Notes: generated by a model not told the origin, from the letters alone. A stretch of DNA of 64,000 nt from an uncultured Bacteroidales bacterium (GCA_900318445.1 ONKO01000014.1:24334-88333); one strand, 5' to 3'; counted from the first letter of the stretch, positions 1 through 8,575 are shown. Translations and numbers: made by a program.

Positions 1-480
1 GGTGCGTTTGAGGTCTCCACGCATCATGTGATAGGTACGCATGAGCATGAGGCCCGTGAGTTCGCCATGGGCGCCGGCGCAGGGCTCGAAAGTGAAAGTA
101 TGCATTCCGGTAATCTCTGCAAGTGCTGCATTCATAGCCTCATACACCTTGCAGGCGCCTTGCGTGAGGCGGGCAGGCATGAGGGGATGCAGACCGGCAA
201 AACCGGGCAGGGCGCACACCTCTTCGTTGATCTTGGGGTTGTACTTCATGGTGCAGGAGCCCAGCGGATAGAAGCCGGTATCCACGCCGAAGTTCATCTG
301 GGAGAGGTTGTTGTAGTGGCGGACCACCTCCGGTTCGCTCACCTGGGGGAGACGGGGAGCGGAGGCGCGCTGCAACTGAACCGGAAGTTCCGGTGACTGA
401 GGGAACTTGTTCACAGGCAGGGAATAACCTTTGCGTCCTTCCTGGGAAAGTTCAAATATAAGCTTGTCGTAGTACTTCAT
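1..480 (-). CDS. gcvPB: Glycine dehydrogenase (decarboxylating) subunit 2, partial
   Basis: P-protein subunit 2 of the glycine cleavage system, the PLP-dependent half of the enzyme that decarboxylates glycine and passes the aminomethyl group to lipoylated GcvH. Only the N-terminal 160 residues lie inside the window; the gene runs off the left edge. The reading frame is open from ATG at 480 (MKYYDKLIFELSQEG), and the conserved stretch around GVDTGFYPLGSCTMKYNPK is visible at about residues 85-105. The PLP lysine lies beyond the edge. It starts 3 bp after the gcvPA stop, so the two subunits are probably co-translated. The split PA/PB form is one of the two known architectures of GcvP. Confidence 0.95.
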   Translation of the reverse strand, partial: MKYYDKLIFELSQEGRKGYSLPVNKFPQSPELPVQLQRASAPRLPQVSEPEVVRHYNNLSQMNFGVDTGFYPLGSCTMKYNPKINEEVCALPGFAGLHPLMPARLTQGACKVYEAMNAALAEITGMHTFTFEPCAGAHGELTGLMLMRTYHMMRGDLKRT

Positions 481-483
481 GGC

Positions 484-1809
484 TTATCCCTCCTTCACGG
501 CTGCGACCAGGGCGTCGACATCGGCCTTGGAACGCTTTTCGGTTACACAGAAACTCACATAGCCTTCCTCGGTGGGAAGAGCGGCAAAGAAGCCGGCTTT
601 CTCCAGGCGCTGCTGCAGCTGAGCGGCATCTTCCTTGGATTTGAGCACAAACTCCTTGAGGAACGGCTTGCCGGGGAATACTTCCTCGAACTTGCCGGTG
701 GCGAGCAGCTCATTATAGAGGTAATGGGCGCCGTCGGAGGAGATCCGGTTCACCTCCTTGAGGCCTTCGGGGCCCATCAGCGACAGGTAGATGGTGACCC
801 AGAGCGCCATAAGGCTTTCATTTGAACAAATGTTGGAAGTGGCTTTCTCGCGCTTGATGTGCTGCTCGCGGGCCTGCAGGGTGAGTACGAAAGCGCGCTT
901 TCCCTGTTTGTCCAGCGTCTGGCCCACAATGCGGCCGGGCATCTTGCGCATATGTTCCTTCTTCACGGCCATGAAGCCCACGTACGGGCCGCCGTAGCTC
1001 ATGGGAAGGCCCAGGGGCTGCCCGTCTCCTACGGCAATATCGGCCCCCCACTCGCCGGGCGTCTTCACCACAGCGAGGGCCGACGGGTCGCAGTATTCCA
1101 CGAGGAGTGCCTTGTGCGCATGGATGGCATCGGCAAAACCGGTGAGGTCTTCCACAATGCCGTAGCGGTTGACGGAAGGGACCATCACACCGGCGACGCC
1201 GCCCTTTTCGAGCTCGGCCTCAATGGCACCAAGCGGGGTGACACCGCCATCGGCCGGAATAATCGTGAGCTCCACGCCGTGGAACTTGGCGTAGGTCTTG
1301 ACCACCGCCAGCACATGCGGAAGGAGGGTGGCCGATACCAGCACGCGCGGGCATTTGCGCACACTGGCCGTGCACATCATGGCAGCCTCGGCGGCGGCGG
1401 TGGGGCCGTCGTACATGGAGGCGTTGGCCACATCGAGACCGGTGAGTTCCGCGATCATGCTCTGATACTCAAAGATGTAGCGGAGCGTGCCCTGCGAAAT
1501 CTCACACTGATAGGGCGTGTAGGCGGTAATGAATTCACTGCGCTGGGTGAGGTAGGGGATGACCGCCGGTGTATAGTGGTCATACGAGCCCTGGCCCACG
1601 AACACCTTCAGGCGGGCGTTCATGGCCTCCAGCGCCGCAAAGCAGTCGCGGATCTCCTGCTCGGAGAGCGCCTCCGGCAGGGCATAGGCGCCTTTGCGGA
1701 GGCAGCCTTCCGGGACATCGGCATAGAGGTCGTCGAGCGATTTTACGCCGATTTTCTCCAGCATGGCCCGGATATCCGCCTGAGTATGGGGAAGATACGG
1801 ATGGGCCAT
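484..1809 (-). CDS. gcvPA: Glycine dehydrogenase (decarboxylating) subunit 1
   Basis: 441 residues, the usual length for the N-terminal half-protein of split P-protein. Works with GcvPB as a heterotetramer in the cytoplasm to decarboxylate glycine. Recognisable stretches include the opening MAHPYLPHTQADIRAML, a YTPYQCEISQGTLRYIFEYQ segment at about residues 97-116, and SNICSNESLMAL near residue 325, all typical of this subunit. Sits between gcvH (3 bp upstream) and gcvPB (3 bp downstream) in a tight operon T-H-PA-PB. Confidence 0.97.
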   Translation of the reverse strand: MAHPYLPHTQADIRAMLEKIGVKSLDDLYADVPEGCLRKGAYALPEALSEQEIRDCFAALEAMNARLKVFVGQGSYDHYTPAVIPYLTQRSEFITAYTPYQCEISQGTLRYIFEYQSMIAELTGLDVANASMYDGPTAAAEAAMMCTASVRKCPRVLVSATLLPHVLAVVKTYAKFHGVELTIIPADGGVTPLGAIEAELEKGGVAGVMVPSVNRYGIVEDLTGFADAIHAHKALLVEYCDPSALAVVKTPGEWGADIAVGDGQPLGLPMSYGGPYVGFMAVKKEHMRKMPGRIVGQTLDKQGKRAFVLTLQAREQHIKREKATSNICSNESLMALWVTIYLSLMGPEGLKEVNRISSDGAHYLYNELLATGKFEEVFPGKPFLKEFVLKSKEDAAQLQQRLEKAGFFAALPTEEGYVSFCVTEKRSKADVDALVAAVKEG

Positions 1810-1812
1810 CTC

Positions 1813-2193
1813 CTACTCGCCGATAAAGGATTGATAGGCGGCGGCGTCCATGAGGGCGTCTACCTCAGAAGGATTGGACATTTCCACCTTGATGATCCAG
1901 GCGGCGTAGGCATCCTCGTTCACTTTCTCGGGGGTGTCTTCCAGCTCACCGTTCACGGCTACTACCACGCCCGAAACCGGGCTGAAGAGGTCGGAGGCGG
2001 CCTTTACGCTCTCGAGGGCGCCGAATTCCTCACCGGCCACCACATCATCACCTTCTGCGGGGAGATCCACGTAGGTGATGTCACCCATTTCCTTCTGGGC
2101 AAAATCGGATACGCCGATATAGGCCACATTGCCTTCTACCTTTACCCATTCGTGCGACTCGGAATACTTGAGTCCTTCCAAAATCTTAGACAT
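1813..2193 (-). CDS. gcvH: Glycine cleavage system H protein
   Basis: 126-residue lipoyl carrier that shuttles the aminomethyl group from P- to T-protein. The lipoylation site is K64 in GALESVKAASD, and the family hallmark ESHEWVKVEG opens the protein at residues 12-21. The frame stays open further upstream into the end of gcvT, but the start at 2193 (MSKILEGLKYSESHEW) fits the family length, and it leaves a 13-bp gap to the gcvT stop. It is the second gene of the gcvT-H-PA-PB cluster. Confidence 0.97.
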   Translation of the reverse strand: MSKILEGLKYSESHEWVKVEGNVAYIGVSDFAQKEMGDITYVDLPAEGDDVVAGEEFGALESVKAASDLFSPVSGVVVAVNGELEDTPEKVNEDAYAAWIIKVEMSNPSEVDALMDAAAYQSFIGE

Positions 2194-2206
2194 AGCGTTT
2201 TGTGTT

Positions 2207-3301
2207 TTATTTTTTGTAATTGGTTTGATAAAATCTTTTCTTGACAACCTTGCCGGGGAACACCTTCTTGCGGATGTGGACCCAGAGAGGCGTATCCAGT
2301 GCGGCATAGGCCTTGTCCACGAGGGCAAAGCAGATGCTCTTGTCCAGCGAAATGGAGTGGTACCCGGTGGTGACGACGCCTACCTCGGTGCCGTCTTCGA
2401 GCTCCACGGGATAGCCGGCGCGGGGGATGGCGTTGTCTTCAATCTCGATGCCCACGAGCTTACGGGCCAGGTTTCCGGCCTTCTGCTCCAGGAGGGCCTC
2501 CTTGCCGATGAAATCTTTCTCGAACTTGCAGAACATGGAAAGTCCTGCCATCACGGGACTGATCTCCGGGCTTAGCTCGTCTCCGTACAGCGGCAGTCCG
2601 GCCTCGAAGCGGAGCGTGTCGCGGCAGCCCAGGCCGCAGGGCTCTACGCCGGCCTTGAGAAGGACATCCCACAGTTCCACGGTGTTTTCCAGCGTGGTAT
2701 AGAGTTCAAAGCCGTCCTCTCCGGTGTAACCGGTGCGGCTCAGGATAAGGCGCTGCCCTTTGTACTCCACGTCGCAGAACGTGTAGAAGGAGAGGGCCTG
2801 GGCCTCTTTGTAGCCCAGTACCTCTACCATGATTTTCTCGGCCTCGGGGCCCTGGACGGCAATCTGGCCCCAGCGGGGAGATGCGTCTTCCACTTTGCAG
2901 GCAAAGCCGGTCGCCTGCTCCTGAATCCAGGCAAAGTCTTTGTCGATGTTGGCGGCGTTCACCACCAGGAGGAAGTGGTCCGGCTCAAACTCGCGGTATA
3001 CGAGGAGGTCGTCCACCGTACCGCCGTCCGGATAGCACATCATGCCGTAGAGCACCTTGCCGGGCTCAAAGCCGCGGATCTCATTGGTAAAGATGTGGTT
3101 GATGAAAGACTCGGCCTCGGGGCCTTCCACAAAGATTTCGCCCATATGGGATACGTCGAACATACCCACGTGCTGGCGTACGGCCAGGTGCTCCTGGGTA
3201 ATGCTGCTGTACTGGATGGGCATAATGAAGCCTGCAAAGGGGCTCATCTTGGCCTGCAGTGCTACATGCGCGTCATAAAGACATGTTTTTTTCTCTGACA
3301 T
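2207..3301 (-). CDS. gcvT: Aminomethyltransferase (glycine cleavage T protein)
   Basis: 364 residues, normal family length. Transfers the methylene group from aminomethylated GcvH to tetrahydrofolate, releasing ammonia. Family features seen: N-terminal YDAHVALQAKMSPFAGFIMPIQY, DVSHMGEIFVEG at about residues 49-60, and SRTGYTGEDGFELY near residues 190-203. Separated by 17 bp from the arginase-like gene upstream, so that gene and the gcv genes probably share one transcript. I looked for a glycine riboswitch ahead of gcvT and the gap is far too short for one. Confidence 0.97.
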   Translation of the reverse strand: MSEKKTCLYDAHVALQAKMSPFAGFIMPIQYSSITQEHLAVRQHVGMFDVSHMGEIFVEGPEAESFINHIFTNEIRGFEPGKVLYGMMCYPDGGTVDDLLVYREFEPDHFLLVVNAANIDKDFAWIQEQATGFACKVEDASPRWGQIAVQGPEAEKIMVEVLGYKEAQALSFYTFCDVEYKGQRLILSRTGYTGEDGFELYTTLENTVELWDVLLKAGVEPCGLGCRDTLRFEAGLPLYGDELSPEISPVMAGLSMFCKFEKDFIGKEALLEQKAGNLARKLVGIEIEDNAIPRAGYPVELEDGTEVGVVTTGYHSISLDKSICFALVDKAYAALDTPLWVHIRKKVFPGKVVKKRFYQTNYKK

Positions 3302-3318
3302 AGGAAGTGTTATGTGTT

Positions 3319-4014
3319 TTATTTTAAGTGTTTCTTTAAATACGCGTATAGTTCCCGGCTGGTTTCCCCGTTAATGCGGAGGTCTTCCGGCGAAGCGCCT
3401 TTCTCCACGGAAAGTGCCCCGCATACATCTACCGCCACCACCTGCACCACGCCGCTGAGCAGTTTTCCCAGCATGCGCATCACATCCTCCAGCGAATGCT
3501 CTCCCTGGCTCCAGTCCGTGCGGGCCCATTCCCGGCCCATCACATCCCTGTCCAGCGAGACATAGACCCTTTCTCCGCGCCGCTCCTCCAGCCATCCCTC
3601 AGGGATGTCATCCGGACAGTCTTCCGGGCCGATGGTAAGGACGTCCCTCAGAAGCGGACAGGACTCCCGGAGGGTCTTCACCCAGCCTCCGCAGCTGAGC
3701 ACTCCGCCAAACGCCGGCTCCTGGTTGTCGGGATGGTGGTCCATGAGGACCAGGTGAAAGGGCTCCTTTTCCTCTCCGGCCATGAGGCAGCTCATGTAGT
3801 GGTAGTCTCCACTGTCTGTCCAGCGCAGCCGGGGGAGCGGCTCCGGAAGATGGGCCAGGATTTTCTCCTGGGATTCCGGGTCGCAGTAGCAGCACACACC
3901 TTCCCATTCCTTCCAGTCCCGATACTCCACGGAGGCTCCGCTGGCCCTTAGCCAGGGCAGGAATCCTTCGGCCTCTGCGGTACCGGAAAAGTCTGTTACC
4001 AGGATGTCTTTCAT
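3319..4014 (-). CDS. Arginase/ureohydrolase-superfamily protein
   Basis: 231 residues. Three elements match the metal-binding motifs of the arginase fold: SGDYHYM at 68-74 (in place of GGDHS), DHHPD at 92-96 (the DxHxD motif) and SLDRDVM at 153-159 (SxDxD). The protein is shorter than true arginases or agmatinases (about 300 residues), so the substrate is unknown. It heads the glycine cleavage operon, 17 bp before gcvT, which hints at a link with amino-acid nitrogen metabolism, but that is inference from position only. A TACCTTTG promoter box ends four bases before the ATG. Confidence 0.7.
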   Translation of the reverse strand: MKDILVTDFSGTAEAEGFLPWLRASGASVEYRDWKEWEGVCCYCDPESQEKILAHLPEPLPRLRWTDSGDYHYMSCLMAGEEKEPFHLVLMDHHPDNQEPAFGGVLSCGGWVKTLRESCPLLRDVLTIGPEDCPDDIPEGWLEERRGERVYVSLDRDVMGREWARTDWSQGEHSLEDVMRMLGKLLSGVVQVVAVDVCGALSVEKGASPEDLRINGETSRELYAYLKKHLK

Positions 4015-4018
4015 CTTT

Positions 4019-4026
4019 CAAAGGTA
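4019..4026 (-). promoter_or_regulatory. Promoter -7 box TACCTTTG for the gcv operon
   Basis: Minus-strand TACCTTTG matches the Bacteroidota -7 consensus TAnnTTTG. Only four bases separate it from the ATG at 4014, so the transcript could be leaderless. No clear TTTG -33 element was found at the expected distance. Confidence 0.5.
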
Positions 4027-4226
4027 GTCATTTTTGGCATACTATACAACAGTATATGCTTCTTTACGCTTTTTTACACGGTTCTTTAGAAGAAGTTTGT
4101 AATATGTTGTATATTCGTTTCTGAAACATTAGAGTTATCGCGTATAACATTTTTGTTATTATCAAGTCTCGATAATCAATATGCGTCCTGCCCCTCCCTT
4201 ATAATATATGTTTAGGAGAATTTTCT

Positions 4227-4234
4227 TACCTTTG
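4227..4234 (+). promoter_or_regulatory. Promoter -7 box TACCTTTG for the RyR-like gene
   Basis: TACCTTTG matches TAnnTTTG and lies 26 bp upstream of the ATG at 4261. The divergent 240-bp region between the gcv operon and this gene is AT-rich and also holds an ATTATC...GATAAT inverted repeat near 4157-4175. Confidence 0.5.
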
Positions 4235-4260
4235 TATTATTTAGTTTAGACCGTACAAAG

Positions 4261-6348
4261 ATGCACAGTGTACCCACCCCCGACTTCCCCGTGTCCACGC
4301 CGTTAATGATTGCATGGGCCTTCCTTCTTCTGGCCGCCACGGCAGGCTTTATCCTGTCGCTCATCCACCTGAACCGGAAGGGGCACCGCTGGGCCATCGT
4401 CGCCATCTTCGGGCTGCTCCTTGTGGCCGGAACCGCCATGCACGTCGTCCTTCTGGCCGACTCTTCCCATACGGTTACAGAAGGCAACTGGATCCAGCTC
4501 GTGATGGTTTCCCTGGTGGCTGCCCTCGAGATGTTCATCGGCCATACCGTGGTGTTCGACGACATCATTGCGGCGGTCATCTTCCACGAGCCCGGCTTCA
4601 TGGTGGCCTACCTCACCATCTTCGTACTCGTCATCGCTTTCACCCTGAGCATGGTGCTCCTCATCATGCCGCGCCGCCTCCGGGACCGTACCTGGCTCAT
4701 CAGCCACGCCAGGATGGCAGCCCGCAGCAAGCGCAAGAACCATATTTTCCTGGGTCTTGACAGCCATTCCAAGGCGTTTGCCCGTTCTATCCTGACGGAA
4801 TGGGAGGCTGCCGGGGCCAAAGACCGCCAGGGAGACCTCATCTTCATCGAGTTCCCCCACGATGAGCAGCATCACTCCGAGCTTTCCATCGGTGAGCTCA
4901 TTTCCAATATCTTTGGCCACCAGCGGGAGCTCTCGCTGGAAAACCAGCTGGGCAGCAGCCGCTTCGTCCTTCTGAAGGGCCGCATGCCCGAGTCGGGCGG
5001 CAGTGCGCAGTCCCTGAGCGAAGCCATCGGCCTGGCTAAGCTGGCTCCCTGGTTCAACAGCCCCGACACCAACATCTACCTGCTTTCTCCCGACGAGGAA
5101 GACAACGTCCTGCTCCTGAAGTACCTCGCGACAGACGCCAGCGTCAAGGCCAAAATCCTGTGCTACAGCTACCGGGTCAACAGCTACACGTCCCTCCTTG
5201 CCTCCATGGGAGACCGCGTCCGCGTGCTCAACCTGCCGGAAATGTCGTTCAACGAGCTCCGGCAAAACCAGCCGCAGCTGCATCCCATCCACTTTGCGAA
5301 CATCGCCCGTAATGCCAAGGGAGAATCGCTGGGCTATATTGAGAAACCCAGTACGTCCCTTCTCATCGGCTTTGGAGAAGCCGGCCAGGAGGCTCTTCGC
5401 TATCTCTATGAATTTGGCTCGTTCATCGACAAGGACATGCAGCCTGTCAACAATACATTCAAGGTGTTCGACCCTCAGATTGAGTCGCTCAAGGGAGAAT
5501 TCCTGAACCGGACGCCCGCCCTTCGCTACAACGCCAACATCGAGTGGCTTACGGCATCCATCGGCTCGTCGCAGTTCTGGTTGGACTTTGCCATGTCGCT
5601 GCCGTCACTCACCTACGTGGTGGTCACGGTGGACAAGGGCCCGCGCAACGTGGAAATCGCCGTTCAGCTGCTGCAGGAGGCCGCCCGCTACGGGAAAGAC
5701 CTCTCGCGCATGTGCATCCTCGTGAGGGCCACCCAGGCCGATGCCGAAATGATCAAGCTCATCGACTTCTACAACGGGAGCTACTGCCCTGCCGGCATCC
5801 GGGTCATCCACCCCTTCGGCCTGCCCGAGAGGATCTGGAACCTGGATATCGCTACGGGCAAAAGCCTCAAGCAGCGCGCCCTGGCCTGCATGCCGGTTCC
5901 TGCCGGAAAAGATGCCCAGGCGGTGTGGGAAGAGCGCAGCCGCAGCATCCGCGGCCGCAGTGGAAACGAGCTCCTGAACCGCCAGGAACTGCTCCGCAAG
6001 CAGGCCGGCGATATCGGCCGGGGTCTCTTCGCCCCCACCCTGGTCACCCTGTGCCCGGAAAGTCTCCGGGACGCAGCCAACCTCATTCCTGACGAACTGG
6101 ATCCCCAGAATCCCGTGCACTTCACCGGCACCAAGGCACAGTATAAGGTAATGGAATACCTGGCTGCCGGCGAACACCTGCACTGGATGACCGCCCTGGA
6201 AGCCGCCGGTTACATTGATGGGGCCGGCGAGCAGGACGAGCTCAACAAAAAGATCAAGAACCTGGTTCCTTACAGCCTCATTCCCGACGAAGAAGCCAAG
6301 CACCTGTGCTGGCTGGCTCTCAAGCGGGCGCTTCTTAGCATGAAATAG
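4261..6348 (+). CDS. Membrane protein with Rossmann/RCK-like regions and RyR-like C-terminus
   Basis: 695 residues. Four hydrophobic segments at about 14-36, 44-66, 78-97 and 113-136 put the N-terminus in the inner membrane. The remainder is soluble: a strand-loop HIFLGLDSHSKAFARSI at 161-177 and a glycine motif SLLIGFGEAGQEALRYL at about 366-382 resemble two nucleotide-binding (TrkA-N/RCK-type) units. The C-terminal stretch from about residue 628 (AAGEHLHWMTALEAAGY, then LVPYSLIPDEEAKHL) resembles the RyR domain found in prokaryotic TrkA-N/RyR proteins, which have been proposed to sense nucleotide ligands. The fold calls rest on motif resemblance only. It is a single gene with its own promoter. 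Alternative: a plain RCK-gated channel relative. Confidence 0.55.
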   Translation: MHSVPTPDFPVSTPLMIAWAFLLLAATAGFILSLIHLNRKGHRWAIVAIFGLLLVAGTAMHVVLLADSSHTVTEGNWIQLVMVSLVAALEMFIGHTVVFDDIIAAVIFHEPGFMVAYLTIFVLVIAFTLSMVLLIMPRRLRDRTWLISHARMAARSKRKNHIFLGLDSHSKAFARSILTEWEAAGAKDRQGDLIFIEFPHDEQHHSELSIGELISNIFGHQRELSLENQLGSSRFVLLKGRMPESGGSAQSLSEAIGLAKLAPWFNSPDTNIYLLSPDEEDNVLLLKYLATDASVKAKILCYSYRVNSYTSLLASMGDRVRVLNLPEMSFNELRQNQPQLHPIHFANIARNAKGESLGYIEKPSTSLLIGFGEAGQEALRYLYEFGSFIDKDMQPVNNTFKVFDPQIESLKGEFLNRTPALRYNANIEWLTASIGSSQFWLDFAMSLPSLTYVVVTVDKGPRNVEIAVQLLQEAARYGKDLSRMCILVRATQADAEMIKLIDFYNGSYCPAGIRVIHPFGLPERIWNLDIATGKSLKQRALACMPVPAGKDAQAVWEERSRSIRGRSGNELLNRQELLRKQAGDIGRGLFAPTLVTLCPESLRDAANLIPDELDPQNPVHFTGTKAQYKVMEYLAAGEHLHWMTALEAAGYIDGAGEQDELNKKIKNLVPYSLIPDEEAKHLCWLALKRALLSMK

Positions 6349-6387
6349 CGTTCCGGATTGCGTGGCGCCTTATCCACGGCTCGCAGG

Positions 6388-6494
6388 CGTGGCGCTTAAG
6401 TCATTAATAATTAGTAAGTTAGCACAACTGACGGGTTGTGTTTGAATACCCGTCAGTTGTGCTAATCGATTGGCAGTCAATGAGATAAGTGCCA
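6388..6494. repeat. Family A nested palindromic repeat, copy 1
   Basis: Inner perfect 18-bp arms TTAGCACAACTGACGGGT (6419-6436) and its complement (6448-6465) around an 11-nt loop. Outer imperfect arms GTGGCGCTTAAG (from 6389) and ATAAGTGCCAC (6484-6494). Other copies are at 20410, 48868, 49218 and 56296. Confidence 0.85.
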
Positions 6495-6554
6495 CACTAT
6501 TTTCTGCCGATTACTCCTGCGGCCAAAGCCCCTGACTTTTCGTCGTGAAATCGA

Positions 6555-6625
6555 GCAAAAACGGCAAAAATGCCAAGTTTCGCGGCCGGGCTCGGGTAAA
6601 ACTTGGCAAAAACGGCAAAAATGCC
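6555..6625 (+). repeat. Pair of 20-bp direct repeats next to a promoter
   Basis: GCAAAAACGGCAAAAATGCC occurs at 6555-6574 and 6606-6625. Each contains a small dyad GGCaaaaatGCC. The inner flanks TGCCAAGTTT (6571-6580) and AAACTTGGCA (6599-6608) also form an inverted repeat. The second unit ends 4 bp before the TTTG -33 element of the following promoter, so a binding site is plausible. Confidence 0.7.
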
Positions 6626-6629
6626 GTGT

Positions 6630-6661
6630 TTTGGGCGGTTAAAGAAAAACTCGTATCTTTG
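6630..6661 (+). promoter_or_regulatory. Promoter TTTG-N20-TATCTTTG
   Basis: Complete Bacteroidota promoter: TTTG at 6630-6633, a 20-bp spacer, TATCTTTG at 6654-6661. The ATG of the SEC-C gene follows after seven bases, so the message would have almost no leader. Confidence 0.75.
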
Positions 6662-6668
6662 CAGTTCC

Positions 6669-7916
6669 ATGAAAGAACGTACGCTGCATACTATATTGGA
6701 CGGCTTTGGAAAACCGGAGCTGGAGGACCTTGCGACGCTGCTGGGACGGGATGTGAACCCGAAGACCCGGAAGTCGCAGCTGGTGGAGGAGATGGACGAC
6801 TACCTTAAGGCCGAGCCGCGCCGGTGGATGTCACATCTGCTGGAGAGGGATGTACGGCTCCTCAAGAACCTGGTGCATGCCGGGCCCGAGAAGATCCAGT
6901 ACATGGATTTTGCCGATTACCCGTCCCTGCTGGAAGTGACCGGCATTGTGGAGAGCGACGACTCCGACGAAAACTACCACAAGGTCTGGATCAGCCGTGA
7001 GGTGTACGACATTGTGTCGGCGGATATTGACAAGGTCATCCGGAGCGGAGAGAAAAGCGGCCAGTATGAGCTGGAACGCGTATGCCTCGGGTATCTCAAC
7101 CTTTACGGCATCCTGCCCACGGAGCGTTTCCTGGACGTAGTGATGGAGTGGTACGAGCAGACGCAGGAGAGCCCGGACTATGACCGTCTGTCCCGGATGC
7201 TGGCCCAGAGCCCGCTGGTGAAGATGTACCGCTACAACGACCGCTGGGGAGATTACGTGTGCAGTCCCTGCGTGGAGAATATCGACGAAATCTTTTCCAG
7301 AAGGGAAGAACTCAAGCAGCGTGGCTTTGAGAAATTCACGGCCGCGCAGGCGCGGGAAGCCGGTTCCGGAGCCCCGTACTTTACCGTGGGCATGAAAACC
7401 CAGGCCGGCATGCAGCTGGAGCAGATGTACCGCCGTGTGGGCTACGAAGGCTTCGAGCTGGTAAAGGCCCAGCACGACACCTGGGTAGAAGCCCAGTACA
7501 CCGAAGGCATCAACGACGCCCTCTTCCAGCCGCTCATCGACAGCCCCCTCTATCCGGAACTGGACGACGACAGCTGGCTGGCCTGCTGCGAAATTGTGGC
7601 CCAGTACGCCGACAGCATCCCCAAGTGGGTGCTCTGCGGACGCACGGCGGCCGATACCGGTCTTCTCAAGGCCGATTGGAGCATCTGGAAAACCCGTATG
7701 CGGGAAGAGAAAAAGGCCGCCGAGGCGGCATCGGCCAGCGAAGATTATCCGCACTGGACCATGCCCGAGCCCACCATCACCGACGGCTTTGCCACCGACC
7801 TCAATTCCGACTTCCTGCCTATGGGATTCGCCATCCCGCACGTGGCGCCCAACGATCCCTGCCCCTGCGGCAGCGGTCTCCGCTACTGCCGGTGCCACGG
7901 TAAATACCTGTCCTGA
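6669..7916 (+). CDS. SEC-C motif protein of unknown function
   Basis: 415 residues from ATG at 6669, chosen because a full promoter lies just upstream and no start further upstream makes sense with it. The N-terminal 50 residues (LEDLATLLGRDVNPKTRKSQLVEEMDDYL) look like a short helical Rho-N/SAP-like nucleic-acid-binding unit. The middle is helical without a recognised family. The C-terminus is a clear SEC-C zinc motif, PNDPCPCGSGLRYCRCHG, at about 394-411. It overlaps trmO by one base (TGATG), so the two are likely coupled. Role unknown; SEC-C motifs occur in SecA and many accessory proteins. Confidence 0.75.
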   Translation: MKERTLHTILDGFGKPELEDLATLLGRDVNPKTRKSQLVEEMDDYLKAEPRRWMSHLLERDVRLLKNLVHAGPEKIQYMDFADYPSLLEVTGIVESDDSDENYHKVWISREVYDIVSADIDKVIRSGEKSGQYELERVCLGYLNLYGILPTERFLDVVMEWYEQTQESPDYDRLSRMLAQSPLVKMYRYNDRWGDYVCSPCVENIDEIFSRREELKQRGFEKFTAAQAREAGSGAPYFTVGMKTQAGMQLEQMYRRVGYEGFELVKAQHDTWVEAQYTEGINDALFQPLIDSPLYPELDDDSWLACCEIVAQYADSIPKWVLCGRTAADTGLLKADWSIWKTRMREEKKAAEAASASEDYPHWTMPEPTITDGFATDLNSDFLPMGFAIPHVAPNDPCPCGSGLRYCRCHGKYLS

Positions 7917-8575
7917 TGGAGATTACCCCTGTCGCTTACTACCACGGCCCCTTCGGCGAGAAGTTCGGCATTCCCCGCCAGAGCTCCCTTGCCGGGGTGG
8001 AAGGCCGCATTGTCTTTACAGAAGCCTACTCCGTGCGGGAAGCCCTTCGCGGCCTCGAAGGCTTTGAAAGGCTTTGGCTCATCTGGGGCTTCAGCGCCAA
8101 CAGACCGGCAAAAGGGGAGTGGCAGCCCACCGTGCGCCCGCCCCGTCTTGGCGGTAACGCCGCCATGGGCGTCTGGGCCACCCGTTCTCCCTTCAGGCCC
8201 AATCCGCTGGGCCTCTCCTGCGTGGAACTGGTGAAAGTGGACGGCCTGGAACTGGTGGTCAAGGGAGCCGATCTCATGGATGGCACCCCCATCTACGACA
8301 TCAAGCCCTACATCCCCTATGCCGATGCCTACCCGGAGGCCCGCTCGGGCTTCGTAAGCGGCGCACCCGAGGCCCGGCTGCAGGTGGTGATCCCCGAAGA
8401 ACTGCCGCTGACCCAGGCCCAGAGAGAGGCGCTCACCGAGGTCCTGTCCCTGGATCCCCGCCCCGCCTACCAGGACACGCCCGGCCGGGAATATGGCATG
8501 ATTTTCGATAAAAGGAACATCCGGTTCTCCGTAGAGGACGGAGTTGTAACGGTACTAAAAGCAGACAAGATATGA
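7916..8575 (+). CDS. trmO: tRNA (N6-threonylcarbamoyladenosine(37)-N6)-methyltransferase, TrmO/TsaA family
   Basis: 219 residues. SAM-dependent methylation of t6A37 in threonine tRNA is the role known for TrmO. The single-sheet beta-barrel (UPF0066) hallmarks are present: GIPRQSSLAG near residue 19, a GFERLWLIWGFS strand, and ATRSPFRPNPLGLSCVELV at about 88-106, the most conserved block of the family. The start overlaps the stop of the SEC-C gene by one base, and the stop overlaps the next start (ATGA), so three genes form one translation unit. Confidence 0.93.
   Translation: MEITPVAYYHGPFGEKFGIPRQSSLAGVEGRIVFTEAYSVREALRGLEGFERLWLIWGFSANRPAKGEWQPTVRPPRLGGNAAMGVWATRSPFRPNPLGLSCVELVKVDGLELVVKGADLMDGTPIYDIKPYIPYADAYPEARSGFVSGAPEARLQVVIPEELPLTQAQREALTEVLSLDPRPAYQDTPGREYGMIFDKRNIRFSVEDGVVTVLKADKI

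Larger units (their letters stand above)
6349..6668 (+). other. Intergenic region with a hairpin repeat and direct repeats
   Basis: 320 bp without a gene. It holds one copy of the family A nested palindrome (6388-6494), then a 20-bp direct repeat pair (6555-6574, 6606-6625), then the promoter of the SEC-C gene. No RNA gene was recognised. Confidence 0.7.

Noticed and set aside
3302-3318. Glycine riboswitch ahead of gcvT
   Set aside because: The gap is only 17 bp, and the upstream gene's own leader is a few bases long.
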